Assembly: GCA_937894725.1 (NCBI GenBank)
Contig: CALAYL010000089.1
Coordinates: 1 to 55,618, forward strand
Source of the DNA: an uncultured Bacteroidota bacterium
GTDB lineage: Bacteria; Bacteroidota; Bacteroidia; Chitinophagales; LD1
Length of the DNA stretch: 55,618 bases
Direction: 5' to 3'
The notes beneath the pieces are model-generated. The model saw nothing but the letters and a program-made list of their open reading frames with translations, was not told the origin of the DNA and made no database searches. Below are positions 10,409 to 19,506 of this stretch, piece after piece. Position 1 is the first letter of the stretch; every line of letters begins with the position of its first letter. The position numbers and the translations under genes are program-made.

Positions 10409-12685
10409 ATGAAGCTATTGCTTACCCTCGCAACTATACTGACATCTATTGCTGTACAATGTCAGTTTCAAAATGATTATTTACCAATCCAATCAAAAGG
10501 CAATCTCCCTAAGGATTTTGTGGTTAAATCTTCGTTGAAATACAAGGAAGAGAAGGAGCAGTTGAAAGGTGAAAAGCAGGCCAAAAAAACCAAAAAGAAT
10601 TTTTTGCTAGAATCTAATTTCGAAATCGACAACCTAATATTAAGTGGCAAAGTATTGTTTAATGACCCCCTCTCAGATTATGTAAACAAAGTTGCCTCGA
10701 ATGTTTTGGTAAACAATCCAGAGCTGCTCAAGAAAATTCGGTTTTACATCTTAAAATCTCCAGCAGTAAATGCCACGTCCACTAATCAAGGAATTATTTT
10801 CATTAATATAGGTCTTTTAGCACAAGTTGAAAATGAAGCGCAATTAGCTTACATTCTATGTCACGAAATTGAACATTACCTTTTAAAACATAGTATTCAA
10901 CAAGCTGTTGAATATGAAACGATACAAAAAGGAAAAGGAAATTATCGGAACCTAGAATCAAACGATGATAAGTTTGTTGCTAAATGTAATTATTCTAAAG
11001 AACATGAAGAAGAGGCAGACGTTAAAGGATTTGAATTATTCAAGAAGTCGAATTATTCATCTGAAAATCTTTTAGATGTGTTTGACGTGTTAAAATACTC
11101 TTATCTTCCATTTGATGAAGTTGACATTGATAAATCTTTTTTTGAAACTGATTATTATAAGATTCCATCAAGATTTCACCTCAATAAAGCAAAGGATATA
11201 AATATAAGCGATGAAGATGATGATGAGAAGAGTACGCACCCCAGTATTAAAGCTAGAAGGCAGACATTAGCCAAGTTGTTAGCAACAGAAAGCAATGCGG
11301 GTAAGTCTATTTTCTTAGTAGGTGAAAATAGTTTTGACAACATCAGAACGATTGCCAGATTTGAGCAAAGCAGATTATATCTTTTGTTTCATTCCTACAC
11401 AAAAGCGCTATACAACTCCTACCTGTTGCTCAAAGATTTTCCTTCCAATAAATTTCTAAAGAAAAACGTGATGTTATCTCTTTCAGGCTTAGCGGAATAT
11501 TCTGCTAATGGACATATAGATGATGTACAGGGTTCATATAAAGATATCGAAGGAAGATCACAAACGCTTTATTACTTGTTTGCGAAGCTAGACTCTGCCG
11601 ATGAAAGCTATATTGGCTCATTAGCACTTTCGTACGCTGCAAAATTGGCATCAGAATACCCAGATGACAAAGATGTTAAGCTCACTCTTGAAACCATAGC
11701 AAGTTCGTTAAAACTAAAAGGAAAGGGGCTGGACTACTACTACGACCAATCTTTATTTGACTCTATTAAAACTAGCGAAACCACAAAAAACCTAGATGCG
11801 GATTCAACCAATCTTGTTTCTTCGGAAGAAAAAAAGGACAGTGTTATTTCTTTGAACATAACTACTAAAAGTTCAAAGTATCAGAAGATAAAAAAACAAG
11901 ATGTAAAAGCTGAAATGGTAAAAAGCGGCACATATGATTTTTCGCAATTAGCCATTGCTACATACAAAAAAGATAAACTTATAGAGGATGCATTCGCTAC
12001 TGCTGCCGATAAAAAAAGGAAAGAGCAAGGTGCTGATGTATCGTACAAAAAAGGCAGATCAAATAAAACGAGTAGTTTTTTGGGACTCGAGAAAGTAGTG
12101 GTGATGACTCCCTTTTACATGGATATTATTGATAAGAAAAAATCAAACATTAAATACATAAAAGGGGAAGCAGGTCAAATAGATTTTAGTAGGAGAATAG
12201 TCTCTATTGCTAAAAAAGCAAAGGTGGAAATCGAGATGTTGAATGTGAGAAACATAGAAGAAAATGAAATTGAGAAATTGAATGACATCACTTTTATGCA
12301 AGAGTATATAAGAGATAGAGTAAATCATCCCAATGATATCGATGTGCCATTTCAAAACAGGACCCGTATGTTGGAATTAGCAAAAAAATATGGCTCTAAC
12401 CATTTTATGTGGTCTGGAATGGTGTCGTATAGAGAAGATCCTAGCAAAACTACTAAGCTTGCTATTTTGACGGCCTCTCTGCCCTTTATATTGCCATTTA
12501 CCCTTAGCCCACTCATCAACAACGGTAGGTGGACTATATATTTCAATATGATTTATAATGTAGAAACGGATGAGCTTGAGTTTTCCAATTACCGAGAAAT
12601 AAATAACAGAACTGCGAGTTACATTATGGATCAAAATATATACGATACCTTCTATCAAATAAAACAGAAGCCCATTGAAAAGTAG
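10409..12685 (+). CDS. M48-family zinc metallopeptidase with large C-terminal region
   Basis: The 758-residue product starts with an export signal (about residues 1-19, ending AVQCQ). The peptidase domain spans about residues 65-285: zincin motif HEIEH at 152-156 within a hydrophobic helix, and an ExEAD motif at 200-204 that supplies the third zinc ligand. This is the usual M48 arrangement, but without the membrane spans of HtpX, so a periplasmic or surface-anchored protease is likely. The remaining 470 residues are Lys-rich and helical, and include a hydrophobic stretch near residue 690 (LAILTASLPFILPF); I do not recognise a family there. Two genes for an outer-membrane beta-barrel candidate and a lipoprotein follow on the same strand. 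A role in envelope protein turnover is inference. Confidence 0.85.
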   Translation: MKLLLTLATILTSIAVQCQFQNDYLPIQSKGNLPKDFVVKSSLKYKEEKEQLKGEKQAKKTKKNFLLESNFEIDNLILSGKVLFNDPLSDYVNKVASNVLVNNPELLKKIRFYILKSPAVNATSTNQGIIFINIGLLAQVENEAQLAYILCHEIEHYLLKHSIQQAVEYETIQKGKGNYRNLESNDDKFVAKCNYSKEHEEEADVKGFELFKKSNYSSENLLDVFDVLKYSYLPFDEVDIDKSFFETDYYKIPSRFHLNKAKDINISDEDDDEKSTHPSIKARRQTLAKLLATESNAGKSIFLVGENSFDNIRTIARFEQSRLYLLFHSYTKALYNSYLLLKDFPSNKFLKKNVMLSLSGLAEYSANGHIDDVQGSYKDIEGRSQTLYYLFAKLDSADESYIGSLALSYAAKLASEYPDDKDVKLTLETIASSLKLKGKGLDYYYDQSLFDSIKTSETTKNLDADSTNLVSSEEKKDSVISLNITTKSSKYQKIKKQDVKAEMVKSGTYDFSQLAIATYKKDKLIEDAFATAADKKRKEQGADVSYKKGRSNKTSSFLGLEKVVVMTPFYMDIIDKKKSNIKYIKGEAGQIDFSRRIVSIAKKAKVEIEMLNVRNIEENEIEKLNDITFMQEYIRDRVNHPNDIDVPFQNRTRMLELAKKYGSNHFMWSGMVSYREDPSKTTKLAILTASLPFILPFTLSPLINNGRWTIYFNMIYNVETDELEFSNYREINNRTASYIMDQNIYDTFYQIKQKPIEK

Positions 12686-12725
12686 GTTTAATTTTAAAGT
12701 CCCTCTCATCAGAAAAAGCAAAACA

Positions 12726-13466
12726 ATGAAAAGTAAATACTTGCTCGTTTTATTCCTTTGCCTAAGTGGCTTTGGTTTACAAGCAGAAAATCCCAAACTA
12801 AAAACGCCTGGTTTTTTAGGACTCAGAGCCTCTCTAAAATATGATTTTGGTGCAATGGTCAATTGGGACTTTATGGCAAAAATGCCATATATGCATCATA
12901 GTGCGGAATTTGGTTATGCACTTACGAGAAGACACGAACTCGTACTGAGATATTCAAGAATGGATTACCAAGGTAGTTCGAAAATTTTTGGGTATAATGG
13001 GTACAATGGACTGCTCGTAAATGGAATATCTGGTCAGAAAAATCAACTTTATGCATCCAACGAAGCATCGGTTATCTGTAAGTTTTATAGAAATAGAAAA
13101 GGATATATAGCTCCTGTTGGGAGGTATTTTTTACTTGGAATTGGATACATACATTCTGTACATACTTTGAAATTAATTGCCGAAAATTATGAGGATCCTG
13201 ATATATTGTACACTAAACGTATCACCTCTCATGATATGGTTTTAAAAGTCGGCATGGGCAGAAATTTTATTGTGGCAAAACGGCTGATTATTAGTATTGA
13301 GGGTTTAGTAAACCTACCAGTAACCAGCATTTTTAAAATGCTCCCTTCGAGTTTTGTCAATGACAAATATGGAAGCGAAACTGAGCTTGTAAATCAAGTA
13401 AGTACTAATATTTTTTTAAAACAACTTGTCGAATTTAAAATCGGATTCGGCTCTCTAATTTTTTAA
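12726..13466 (+). CDS. Predicted outer-membrane beta-barrel protein (unknown family)
   Basis: I chose the ATG at 12726 (246 residues) over the in-frame ATG at 12675 because it gives a clean signal peptide (MKSKYLLVLFLCLSGFGLQA) and because the earlier start overlaps the peptidase gene. The mature part has alternating hydrophobic and polar stretches with aromatic ends typical of outer-membrane strands (for example HELVLRYSRMDYQG and FEVKIGF-like segments) and ends in hydrophobic residues (GSLIF). No catalytic motif is seen. It lies 40 bases after the M48 gene and 9 bases before a lipoprotein gene, so the three are probably co-transcribed. A generic porin-like or structural role is inference. 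Confidence 0.65.
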   Translation: MKSKYLLVLFLCLSGFGLQAENPKLKTPGFLGLRASLKYDFGAMVNWDFMAKMPYMHHSAEFGYALTRRHELVLRYSRMDYQGSSKIFGYNGYNGLLVNGISGQKNQLYASNEASVICKFYRNRKGYIAPVGRYFLLGIGYIHSVHTLKLIAENYEDPDILYTKRITSHDMVLKVGMGRNFIVAKRLIISIEGLVNLPVTSIFKMLPSSFVNDKYGSETELVNQVSTNIFLKQLVEFKIGFGSLIF

Positions 13467-13475
13467 ACCCATTGT

Positions 13476-14243
13476 ATGAAAAGTTTATATTTAATGATAT
13501 CAATTTGGCTTCTCACCGTTTTGACAGGATGTACTAAAATTGAAAACATTTCTGTAGTATGTACCAATGGGCTAGAGCCAAACTCAAAAACTTTTTCTAC
13601 AGACTATTTTACGGAAGCAAGCGTATCATTTAGTCAATCATTTAGTGCATATGATACTTTAGAAATATTGCTACCAAATAAAATTAAACAGCAAATTATC
13701 TTCCCTTATAATTACAATCCATATAGTGTTTTTACGTATGATTTTAATACTGGATCTAGTGCATATGCAGGGGACTATATATTCACCCTCAAATACTACT
13801 ATTCAAAAAAATGCAATGCCCAAGTCGCTACGGTTCGACTTGATCTTACTGGAAGCAGTACTTCTCCATGTCAAATATCTGCCAACAATACCGTCTATGC
13901 AAGTGGATCTACTTTAAAAACTTATAGTGTATCCTATTATAATAATTCCTACAATAATTATTTTAATAATAAAGCTGCATATAGAGTGCAATATTCGGGT
14001 AGTCAAAATTTAATTTTTTATTTCTACAGCAACCAGAAACCTAAGCAGGGTGATCTGTTTAAGATTGGTTTCTCCGGAAATGCTTCTACATTAAACGCTG
14101 AAGCTGAACTTTATTTTGCTGGTGATTATGCCTACTATTCGGGTTACATTCTTTGCATTGAGGAGAACAACAAAACATACTTAGCATTTTGTAACGTGTC
14201 TATAAACGGAACCAAATGTTCGGCTAAAGTGGAATTGCCTTAA
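13476..14243 (+). CDS. Hypothetical lipoprotein
   Basis: The 255-residue protein has a lipobox (LTVLTGC, Cys19), which predicts lipidation and outer-membrane anchoring. The mature part is rich in Tyr, Ser and Asn (a YNNSYNNYFNN segment near residues 155-165) and has five further Cys that could form disulfides. It looks like beta-sandwich material, but I do not recognise a family. It is the third gene of the run that starts with the M48 peptidase, with only 9 bases between it and the barrel candidate. No enzyme motif is visible. Confidence 0.7.
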   Translation: MKSLYLMISIWLLTVLTGCTKIENISVVCTNGLEPNSKTFSTDYFTEASVSFSQSFSAYDTLEILLPNKIKQQIIFPYNYNPYSVFTYDFNTGSSAYAGDYIFTLKYYYSKKCNAQVATVRLDLTGSSTSPCQISANNTVYASGSTLKTYSVSYYNNSYNNYFNNKAAYRVQYSGSQNLIFYFYSNQKPKQGDLFKIGFSGNASTLNAEAELYFAGDYAYYSGYILCIEENNKTYLAFCNVSINGTKCSAKVELP

Positions 14244-14326
14244 CACGATGAATACCTAAGTTGCCTTTAGCTTTATTGTATGAATTTATCAAGGCGGTAT
14301 GCATGATGTTTTAATCACAAACTGCT

Positions 14327-14385
14327 TTCCAACTTGATAGCTTAGCGAAATTAAATAGTAGAATTATCAGTCGTGATGCCCTAGG
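14327..14385 (+). repeat. Intergenic repeat, copy B
   Basis: Homologous to 10171-10233, with core TAGCTTAGCGAAA at 14338-14350. It lies in the 303-base gap 14244-14546 between the lipoprotein gene and the convergent HExxH gene. Nothing else in that gap could be assigned. Confidence 0.5.
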
Positions 14386-14546
14386 AGAACAAATTGAGTA
14401 ATTTGGTAAAGATAAGGCACAAGTTACCATCCCAAAACCTACTCCTAAAACTTGTAGTGTGGGGTAGATTAATCCAAGACTTGTCTTATTTTTCTCGCTA
14501 TCGTTTGCTGTTCTAAGACTCAGCTATATTATAGGCTTTGAAGTGT

Positions 14547-14993
14547 TTAAATAAATTTTTCAGCTAATTTGCCAATCGCCCAAGGAGCGGTGTTGTTTTC
14601 CTCACCATCATTAGCATTATCAACGTGTGTAAAATCCCATTTTCCATCCAAAAAATCGCCAGCGTGCGTGCTTTCATGAACCAATGTGTTTACAGCAGTT
14701 TTTAGGTCATTACTAAAGCAGCGGGTATTGATTTTTATCAAAGTAGCACTCACGGTTTTGGCATTAACACAGGTTCTTGGACGAAATGGGTTGAAACTCC
14801 AATACGTTTTTATTTGGATTTCTTGATTTGCTTTTCTAAGAATATCAGCAATTTGGAGAGAAGACAAGTCTGTGTTATCAAACTTGGGCAATTTCCCCAC
14901 TTCTTCCCAAAAGAGAGGATTATTTAGAATTTCATTTGCTTTATCTACTGCTAGTTTGATATTGGTTTGATCGCCTTTAAATAGGAGTTTCAT
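14547..14993 (-). CDS. Small HExxH zincin-like protein paired with the R-M gene
   Basis: The 148-residue protein has no signal peptide. Its central motif HESTHAGDFLDG (His106, Glu107, His110) is a zincin-type HExxH, and His123 or Asp113/116 could supply a third ligand. Upstream is a helical region and a basic segment (FNPFRPRTC). The gene lies 21 bases after the large methyltransferase gene on the same strand, so the two are very likely co-transcribed. I do not recognise a named family. A cytoplasmic metallopeptidase acting within a defence or restriction cassette is possible, but so is a passenger gene. The HExxH match is certain; the function is not. Confidence 0.7.
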   Translation of the reverse strand: MKLLFKGDQTNIKLAVDKANEILNNPLFWEEVGKLPKFDNTDLSSLQIADILRKANQEIQIKTYWSFNPFRPRTCVNAKTVSATLIKINTRCFSNDLKTAVNTLVHESTHAGDFLDGKWDFTHVDNANDGEENNTAPWAIGKLAEKFI

Positions 14994-15014
14994 TTGCTTG
15001 AGTTTTATGTTTTT

Positions 15015-17474
15015 TTAAATATCATCATACACTTCGTCCGTATCTAAAAATCCAAAAGTTTCTATTTGAGGCAAGATTTTGGCAGCAAGTTGTTCGTTTG
15101 CCTTACTTAATTCTTTTAGTTCCTCTGTTGCTAAATTGTGTTCGGTCAAGCAACGTCTTATTTGATACCAACCTGCGTCCCAGGTGTCAATTTTCCATTT
15201 GTTGGTCGCCATTTGGTTAAGGTTTGCATAAAAGAGTTTGTAAACTGTTTTGGCTTTTTCAATCACTTGTTTTGCTTCGTCTGACAAGTCATTTTTTGAA
15301 AGCCAATCCGCAACAAAGCGGTTTTGGTCGTTTACGATTTGAAGTTTAAAATCAGGGTCTTTGATTACCCAATGTTTGATTTCTTCAAGTCGGAAAGGGT
15401 AGAAGTTGTTTTTTATTTGGTAAGTGTTACCTAAATACTGAACATTCTTTAAAGCAGAAGTTTGATTGGAATTTGCAAACAAACTCCAAACGATGCAGTC
15501 GTTATAAAACTCTTTTGAGGGTTTAGTATGTGGAACTAAGAATTGATTTCGGTCATTCAGCCAAGTTGGTTTTGGGATTTTTCTAACTGCGTGAAGTGTT
15601 AATGCTTTTTCAAAATTCTCCTTGATTACTGTAAATGCACCTGCACTTACACTGGGTGAAGAAAGAATTGTAACGTATTTTGCATTTTGAAAGTCGTTAC
15701 CTTTACTACAAATAGAAGCTAAAAAATCTGGTCTTGCTCTGTGGCGAGTGTCAGTATTTCCATCTTTGACAGTTATACCGTTGCTCATTGCAGGTAAAAT
15801 GTAATCGTTTGAATTTTGAGGTCTTTTAAACCAATTATTCAACACATCTTTTTTTGCTATGAGTTGCAAATGTTTCACTCCTATGCTTTGAGCCGCTCCA
15901 TTTGCTATATCTATTTCAATAGTTTTTGTCTGACTTGATTTTGATAAATTCCAAATCAAAAAGCTGATTGGAAAATCTCCAGTTATACCATGAAAACATT
16001 TAGAATGAAACACAAAACCTTTTTCATACTTGTAGTTAAAATGTTTGTCTCTATATGCTATACTGTCAGGAGCATTAAGGTATTTCAAGGTTGAAAACAT
16101 ACCTAGGTAGGTTTTTTTAGGCAGTTCATGAGCTATGCGAAACATAAACTGTGCAAACAATTCACGTTTCACATGACCAGCATCTACTTTATCCATAGCC
16201 ATTTCCACTTTTGTTTTATTTACGCCAGTTTTAGATGTTTTTTGTCTCGCATCCTGTGCTGTAGCGAAAGGCGGATTGATATACACAATCCAAGTGATAC
16301 TGGGGTCTGCTAGCTCATCTCTTAGTTTCTGAGGCAGCTTCCAACTAGGTACAAAAGGCAAACTACCTTTATTGAAAACATATTCTACATCATCATTCAA
16401 GTAGTCATATTGAAAACAAGTAGCGTTTGGAAAAACCTTGTTTAGATGGTCAGCTTCGCCACCATGCAGAGTTGATAGATACAAGTATTTATATGCTTCT
16501 GCGGGCAAGTGATATTCGAGGTTTCCAGTGCCAGCAGCCATATCCCAGACTCTGTATTTGCCTGATTTAAACCAATTTTTGCCTAGCACTTCTTTCCAGT
16601 AATGCACTGCTTTTTGCCCGAAATGTAAGGGCGTAAAAAACTCTCCCTCAAATCTTCGTTGACTTTCGTCTGTGAGTCGGTCAAGTTTTGCATGTATGCC
16701 AGTGATGGTTTCAGTATTTTCTACATAGTCATATACACTCCAAAAATAATCGTAGTCTTTCATCAAGACTTTTTGCGTTTTTGAGTTCTTGTCTTCAAAT
16801 GTGAAAACTACACGGCTGTTGTCTTTGTCAATGATTACTTTGTCACGCTGAATGTTGGCGAGGAAATAAAAAGAGGGTTTATAGCCGTTTACAATGTATG
16901 GCCCTATTACGTTTTTCCAATGCTCAAAAACAGCTTCAAAATTTTCTTCATTGATTACTTTCTTGTCCCCAAAATCCATAATCATTTGTGGATTCAAGGC
17001 ATTGTCCAGATTTTTTTTGAATGCTTCGTGTTCTTGCTTTTTGGTAATTAAATATACATGCAGTTTCCCTGTTTCAGGCTCTTTTACTAGATGGTCTATT
17101 AATTTTGGGTCAGGCTTGCTAGCAGGTCTTTCCCAGTCATAGCTGTCGTTTGTATAATAAGTTACCCATTTTCGGGTCTCCGTTAGGGCAGCTTCATTTT
17201 TATCCGCTAGGCAAATAAAAAACGGGATTGCTTTTTCTACATCTACATATTTAAGTCGTCTGATGTAGTAAAGCGACTGAGCCAAAATCGTAGCTAGTGC
17301 TTTTAGATTGTGAAAGTTTTTATAGGCCTTAAACTCAAATAAAACTTGAGGGGTATATAAATCGTGTCTGTCAGCCGTGTTGTATTTTATCTTAAAATAA
17401 GTAGCATATATGCCCCTTACTTCATCTTCCTGTGTAGATTTATCTAATCTATTTTTAAAATCCTCAAAATTCAT
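15015..17474 (-). CDS. Type IIG-like restriction-modification enzyme (gamma-class N6-adenine methyltransferase)
   Basis: The 819-residue protein has three parts. (1) An N-terminal region with Asp38 and a strand ending FEFK (Glu47, Lys49), which fits the D...ExK pattern of PD-(D/E)XK nucleases. (2) A methyltransferase core with motif X-like GEFFTP (277-282), SAM-binding DMAAGTGNLE (311-320) and catalytic NPPF (399-402); motif I before motif IV is the gamma order used by HsdM and Eco57I-like enzymes. (3) A C-terminal region (about 540-819) that would hold target recognition. This arrangement is that of single-chain type IIG enzymes, which both methylate and cut DNA. The start at 17474 is the first ATG in frame. 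A HExxH gene follows and a truncated gene precedes, suggesting the cassette was inserted. Nuclease assignment is tentative; methyltransferase is firm. Confidence 0.85.
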   Translation of the reverse strand: MNFEDFKNRLDKSTQEDEVRGIYATYFKIKYNTADRHDLYTPQVLFEFKAYKNFHNLKALATILAQSLYYIRRLKYVDVEKAIPFFICLADKNEAALTETRKWVTYYTNDSYDWERPASKPDPKLIDHLVKEPETGKLHVYLITKKQEHEAFKKNLDNALNPQMIMDFGDKKVINEENFEAVFEHWKNVIGPYIVNGYKPSFYFLANIQRDKVIIDKDNSRVVFTFEDKNSKTQKVLMKDYDYFWSVYDYVENTETITGIHAKLDRLTDESQRRFEGEFFTPLHFGQKAVHYWKEVLGKNWFKSGKYRVWDMAAGTGNLEYHLPAEAYKYLYLSTLHGGEADHLNKVFPNATCFQYDYLNDDVEYVFNKGSLPFVPSWKLPQKLRDELADPSITWIVYINPPFATAQDARQKTSKTGVNKTKVEMAMDKVDAGHVKRELFAQFMFRIAHELPKKTYLGMFSTLKYLNAPDSIAYRDKHFNYKYEKGFVFHSKCFHGITGDFPISFLIWNLSKSSQTKTIEIDIANGAAQSIGVKHLQLIAKKDVLNNWFKRPQNSNDYILPAMSNGITVKDGNTDTRHRARPDFLASICSKGNDFQNAKYVTILSSPSVSAGAFTVIKENFEKALTLHAVRKIPKPTWLNDRNQFLVPHTKPSKEFYNDCIVWSLFANSNQTSALKNVQYLGNTYQIKNNFYPFRLEEIKHWVIKDPDFKLQIVNDQNRFVADWLSKNDLSDEAKQVIEKAKTVYKLFYANLNQMATNKWKIDTWDAGWYQIRRCLTEHNLATEELKELSKANEQLAAKILPQIETFGFLDTDEVYDDI

Positions 17475-17562
17475 TTCCTAAGACATATTTTGTTTAAAAC
17501 CAACCTCTAAAGCTAAAATCAATTAACTCTAATGTAAACTTTTTTCCGATTACTTTAGCTAA

Positions 17563-17748
17563 TCAAATTGAGGTAATATCGTTATCAAACAATACCATAG
17601 CTTTTGCCGAACTATCAAATGGACAATGCCTCCTATCCAACTCTTTGAGGTCAATTTCTCCCCATATAGTTTGGCTGTATGTTGTATAGCTAAAAGCAAA
17701 GCAAAAGACGAAGAAAATAATAACTTTTTTATTGATGCTTATTATCAT
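17563..17748 (-). pseudogene. Truncated secreted-protein fragment, DUF3857-like N-terminus
   Basis: The 61-codon frame encodes a signal peptide (about residues 1-25, ending TTYSQ) followed by about 36 residues reading WGEIDLKELD...PFDSSAKAMVLFD. That spacing resembles the mature N-terminus of Bacteroidota DUF3857/transglutaminase-like proteins, which run to 600 residues or more. The frame stops at TGA after ITSI, and no continuation is recognisable before the methyltransferase gene starts 88 bases further on. It is best read as a gene cut off by insertion of the restriction cassette. A genuine small secreted protein cannot be excluded. Confidence 0.5.
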
Positions 17749-17785
17749 GGCTTTAAATGTTTTTCAAATATAAATTTATTCCAAA

Positions 17786-17819
17786 AAAAATCCCCCAAGA
17801 GAAATCAAGGGGGATTTTT
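17786..17819 (-). terminator. Terminator of sucD
   Basis: A stem of TCCCCC with GGGGGA (17791-17796 with 17809-17814), extended by five A-T pairs and closed by a 12-base loop, gives a T run on the minus strand 17 bases after the sucD stop. The A/T flanks make it usable in both directions. Confidence 0.85.
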
Positions 17820-17836
17820 ACTAATGATCCTATTGG

Positions 17837-18712
17837 TTATTTTCCTAGCACTTCTTTCACCATTTCACCGATACCTGCTGGCGAATCGACTACATGTATT
17901 CCACACTCCCGCATGATAGCCATTTTGGCAGCAGCCGTGTCTTCTGCACCACCTATGATAGCTCCAGCATGACCCATTCTACGTCCGGGAGGGGCAGTTT
18001 GACCTGCGATAAAGCCTACTACAGGCTTTTTATTGCCATTTGCTTTGATCCAGCGAGCTGCTTCGGCCTCTAGTCCTCCACCTATTTCGCCTATCATTAC
18101 GATAGCATCTGTATCTGGGTCATTCATAAACAACTCTACCGCTTCGCGGGTAGTGGTGCCTATAATAGGGTCGCCTCCTATACCTATAGCCGTAGATATA
18201 CCTAAGCCAGCTTTCACTACTTGATCTGCAGCTTCATAAGTCAATGTGCCTGATTTTGATACGATGCCCACCTTGCCTGGCTTAAATACAAAGCCTGGCA
18301 TGATGCCTACTTTTGCACCCTCAGGTGTGATGACTCCTGGGCAGTTTGGCCCTATTAAACGTGTGTTTGACCCTTTCAAATACTCTTTCACTTTTACCAT
18401 GTCTTGTACAGGTATGCCTTCGGTGATACACACCACTAGCTCTAGGCCAGACTCTGCCGCTTCCATAATAGCATCTGCCGCAAACGGAGGTGGTACAAAA
18501 ATAATCGATACATCGCAGCCAGTAGCTTTGCGTGCATCGGCTACGGTATTGAAAACGGGCTTGTCGAGGTGAGTTTCGCCTCCTTTTCCTGGAGTTACTC
18601 CTCCTACTACATTCGTGCCATACTCGAGCATTTGGGTAGCGTGAAAAGTACCCTCTTTGCCTGTAAATCCTTGTACGATTATTTTGCTATTCTTATTTAC
18701 TAATACACTCAT
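17837..18712 (-). CDS. sucD: Succinate-CoA ligase, alpha subunit
   Basis: The 291-residue protein is full length for SucD, the subunit that carries the phosphohistidine of succinyl-CoA synthetase (succinyl-CoA + ADP/GDP + Pi to succinate + CoA + ATP/GTP) in the TCA cycle. Visible signatures are the CoA-binding N-terminus (GFTGKEGTFH, 15-24), GPNCPG (121-126) and the active-site GHAGAIIGG with His248, the equivalent of E. coli His246. The beta subunit sucC is not nearby, so the two subunits are encoded apart. A TATATTTG element precedes the gene and a strong terminator follows, so it is probably transcribed on its own. Confidence 0.97.
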   Translation of the reverse strand: MSVLVNKNSKIIVQGFTGKEGTFHATQMLEYGTNVVGGVTPGKGGETHLDKPVFNTVADARKATGCDVSIIFVPPPFAADAIMEAAESGLELVVCITEGIPVQDMVKVKEYLKGSNTRLIGPNCPGVITPEGAKVGIMPGFVFKPGKVGIVSKSGTLTYEAADQVVKAGLGISTAIGIGGDPIIGTTTREAVELFMNDPDTDAIVMIGEIGGGLEAEAARWIKANGNKKPVVGFIAGQTAPPGRRMGHAGAIIGGAEDTAAAKMAIMRECGIHVVDSPAGIGEMVKEVLGK

Positions 18713-18733
18713 TTCTCTTGTTTATTTTGTTTT

Positions 18734-18741
18734 CAAATATA
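18734..18741 (-). promoter_or_regulatory. Bacteroidota -7 element upstream of sucD
   Basis: TATATTTG on the minus strand matches TAnnTTTG exactly and lies 21 bases before the sucD ATG, in the 32-base gap after mlaF. No good TTTG is seen 18-20 bases upstream. Confidence 0.4.
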
Positions 18742-18744
18742 GGT

Positions 18745-19503
18745 TTAAACTCTTGCGTTTTTTCTCAACTCTTTTAGGAAATCCGAGGCAAATATAAAAT
18801 CATAAAGTTCACCATCGTGAATATTCATGATATCTTTGCTATTGCCTTCCCAATATTTTTCTCCTTTAAATAAAAATAAGATATGATCCCCTATCCCCAT
18901 TACAGAGTTCATATCATGGGTGTTGATAAGGGTGGTCATTTTATATTGAGCAGTGATTTCTTGTATCAATTCATCTATCACGATTGCTGTTTTAGGATCG
19001 AGTCCAGAGTTTGGCTCATCACAAAATAAGTACTTAGGATTAAGCACTATGGCTCTCGCTATACCTACCCTTTTTTTCATACCTCCACTCAACTCATCAG
19101 GAAATTTTTTATTGATGCCTGGCATGTTTACTTGCTCAAGACATTCGTTTACCCTGTCGTGTTTTTCGGCAGCAGATAGGTTGGTAAACATATCGAGTGG
19201 AAAGCGAATGTTTTCTTCTACGGTCATCGAGTCAAAAAGCGCAGATCCTTGAAAAAGCATACCGATTTCACGTCTAATAGCTTTACGCTCATCTTTATCC
19301 ATTTTCTGAAATGACCGTCCATCGTATTGTATATCGCCTTCATCGGGCGATAAAAGCCCTACCATGGTTTTTAGAAATACGGTTTTACCACTGCCTGACT
19401 TGCCAATGATAAGATTACACTTTCCTGCTTCGAAAGTAGCCGTAATACCTTTCAGCACATGCTGTTCGCCAAATGACTTATGAATGTTGTTTACTTCTAT
19501 CAT
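18745..19503 (-). CDS. mlaF: MlaF-type ABC transporter ATP-binding protein
   Basis: The 252-residue ATPase has Walker A GKSGSGKT (34-41), a Q-loop (MLFQGSALFDS), the signature LSGGMKKR near 139, and Walker B with YLFCDEPNSGLDP. FQGSALFDSMTV and the GGMKKR signature are characteristic of the MlaF/Ttg2A class that powers phospholipid transport between the inner and outer membranes. The permease gene lies 3 bases upstream on the same strand, so the two form a pair. The substrate-binding MCE protein (MlaD) is not in the window. Cytoplasmic face of the inner membrane. Confidence 0.93.
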   Translation of the reverse strand: MIEVNNIHKSFGEQHVLKGITATFEAGKCNLIIGKSGSGKTVFLKTMVGLLSPDEGDIQYDGRSFQKMDKDERKAIRREIGMLFQGSALFDSMTVEENIRFPLDMFTNLSAAEKHDRVNECLEQVNMPGINKKFPDELSGGMKKRVGIARAIVLNPKYLFCDEPNSGLDPKTAIVIDELIQEITAQYKMTTLINTHDMNSVMGIGDHILFLFKGEKYWEGNSKDIMNIHDGELYDFIFASDFLKELRKNARV

Positions 19504-19506
19504 ACG

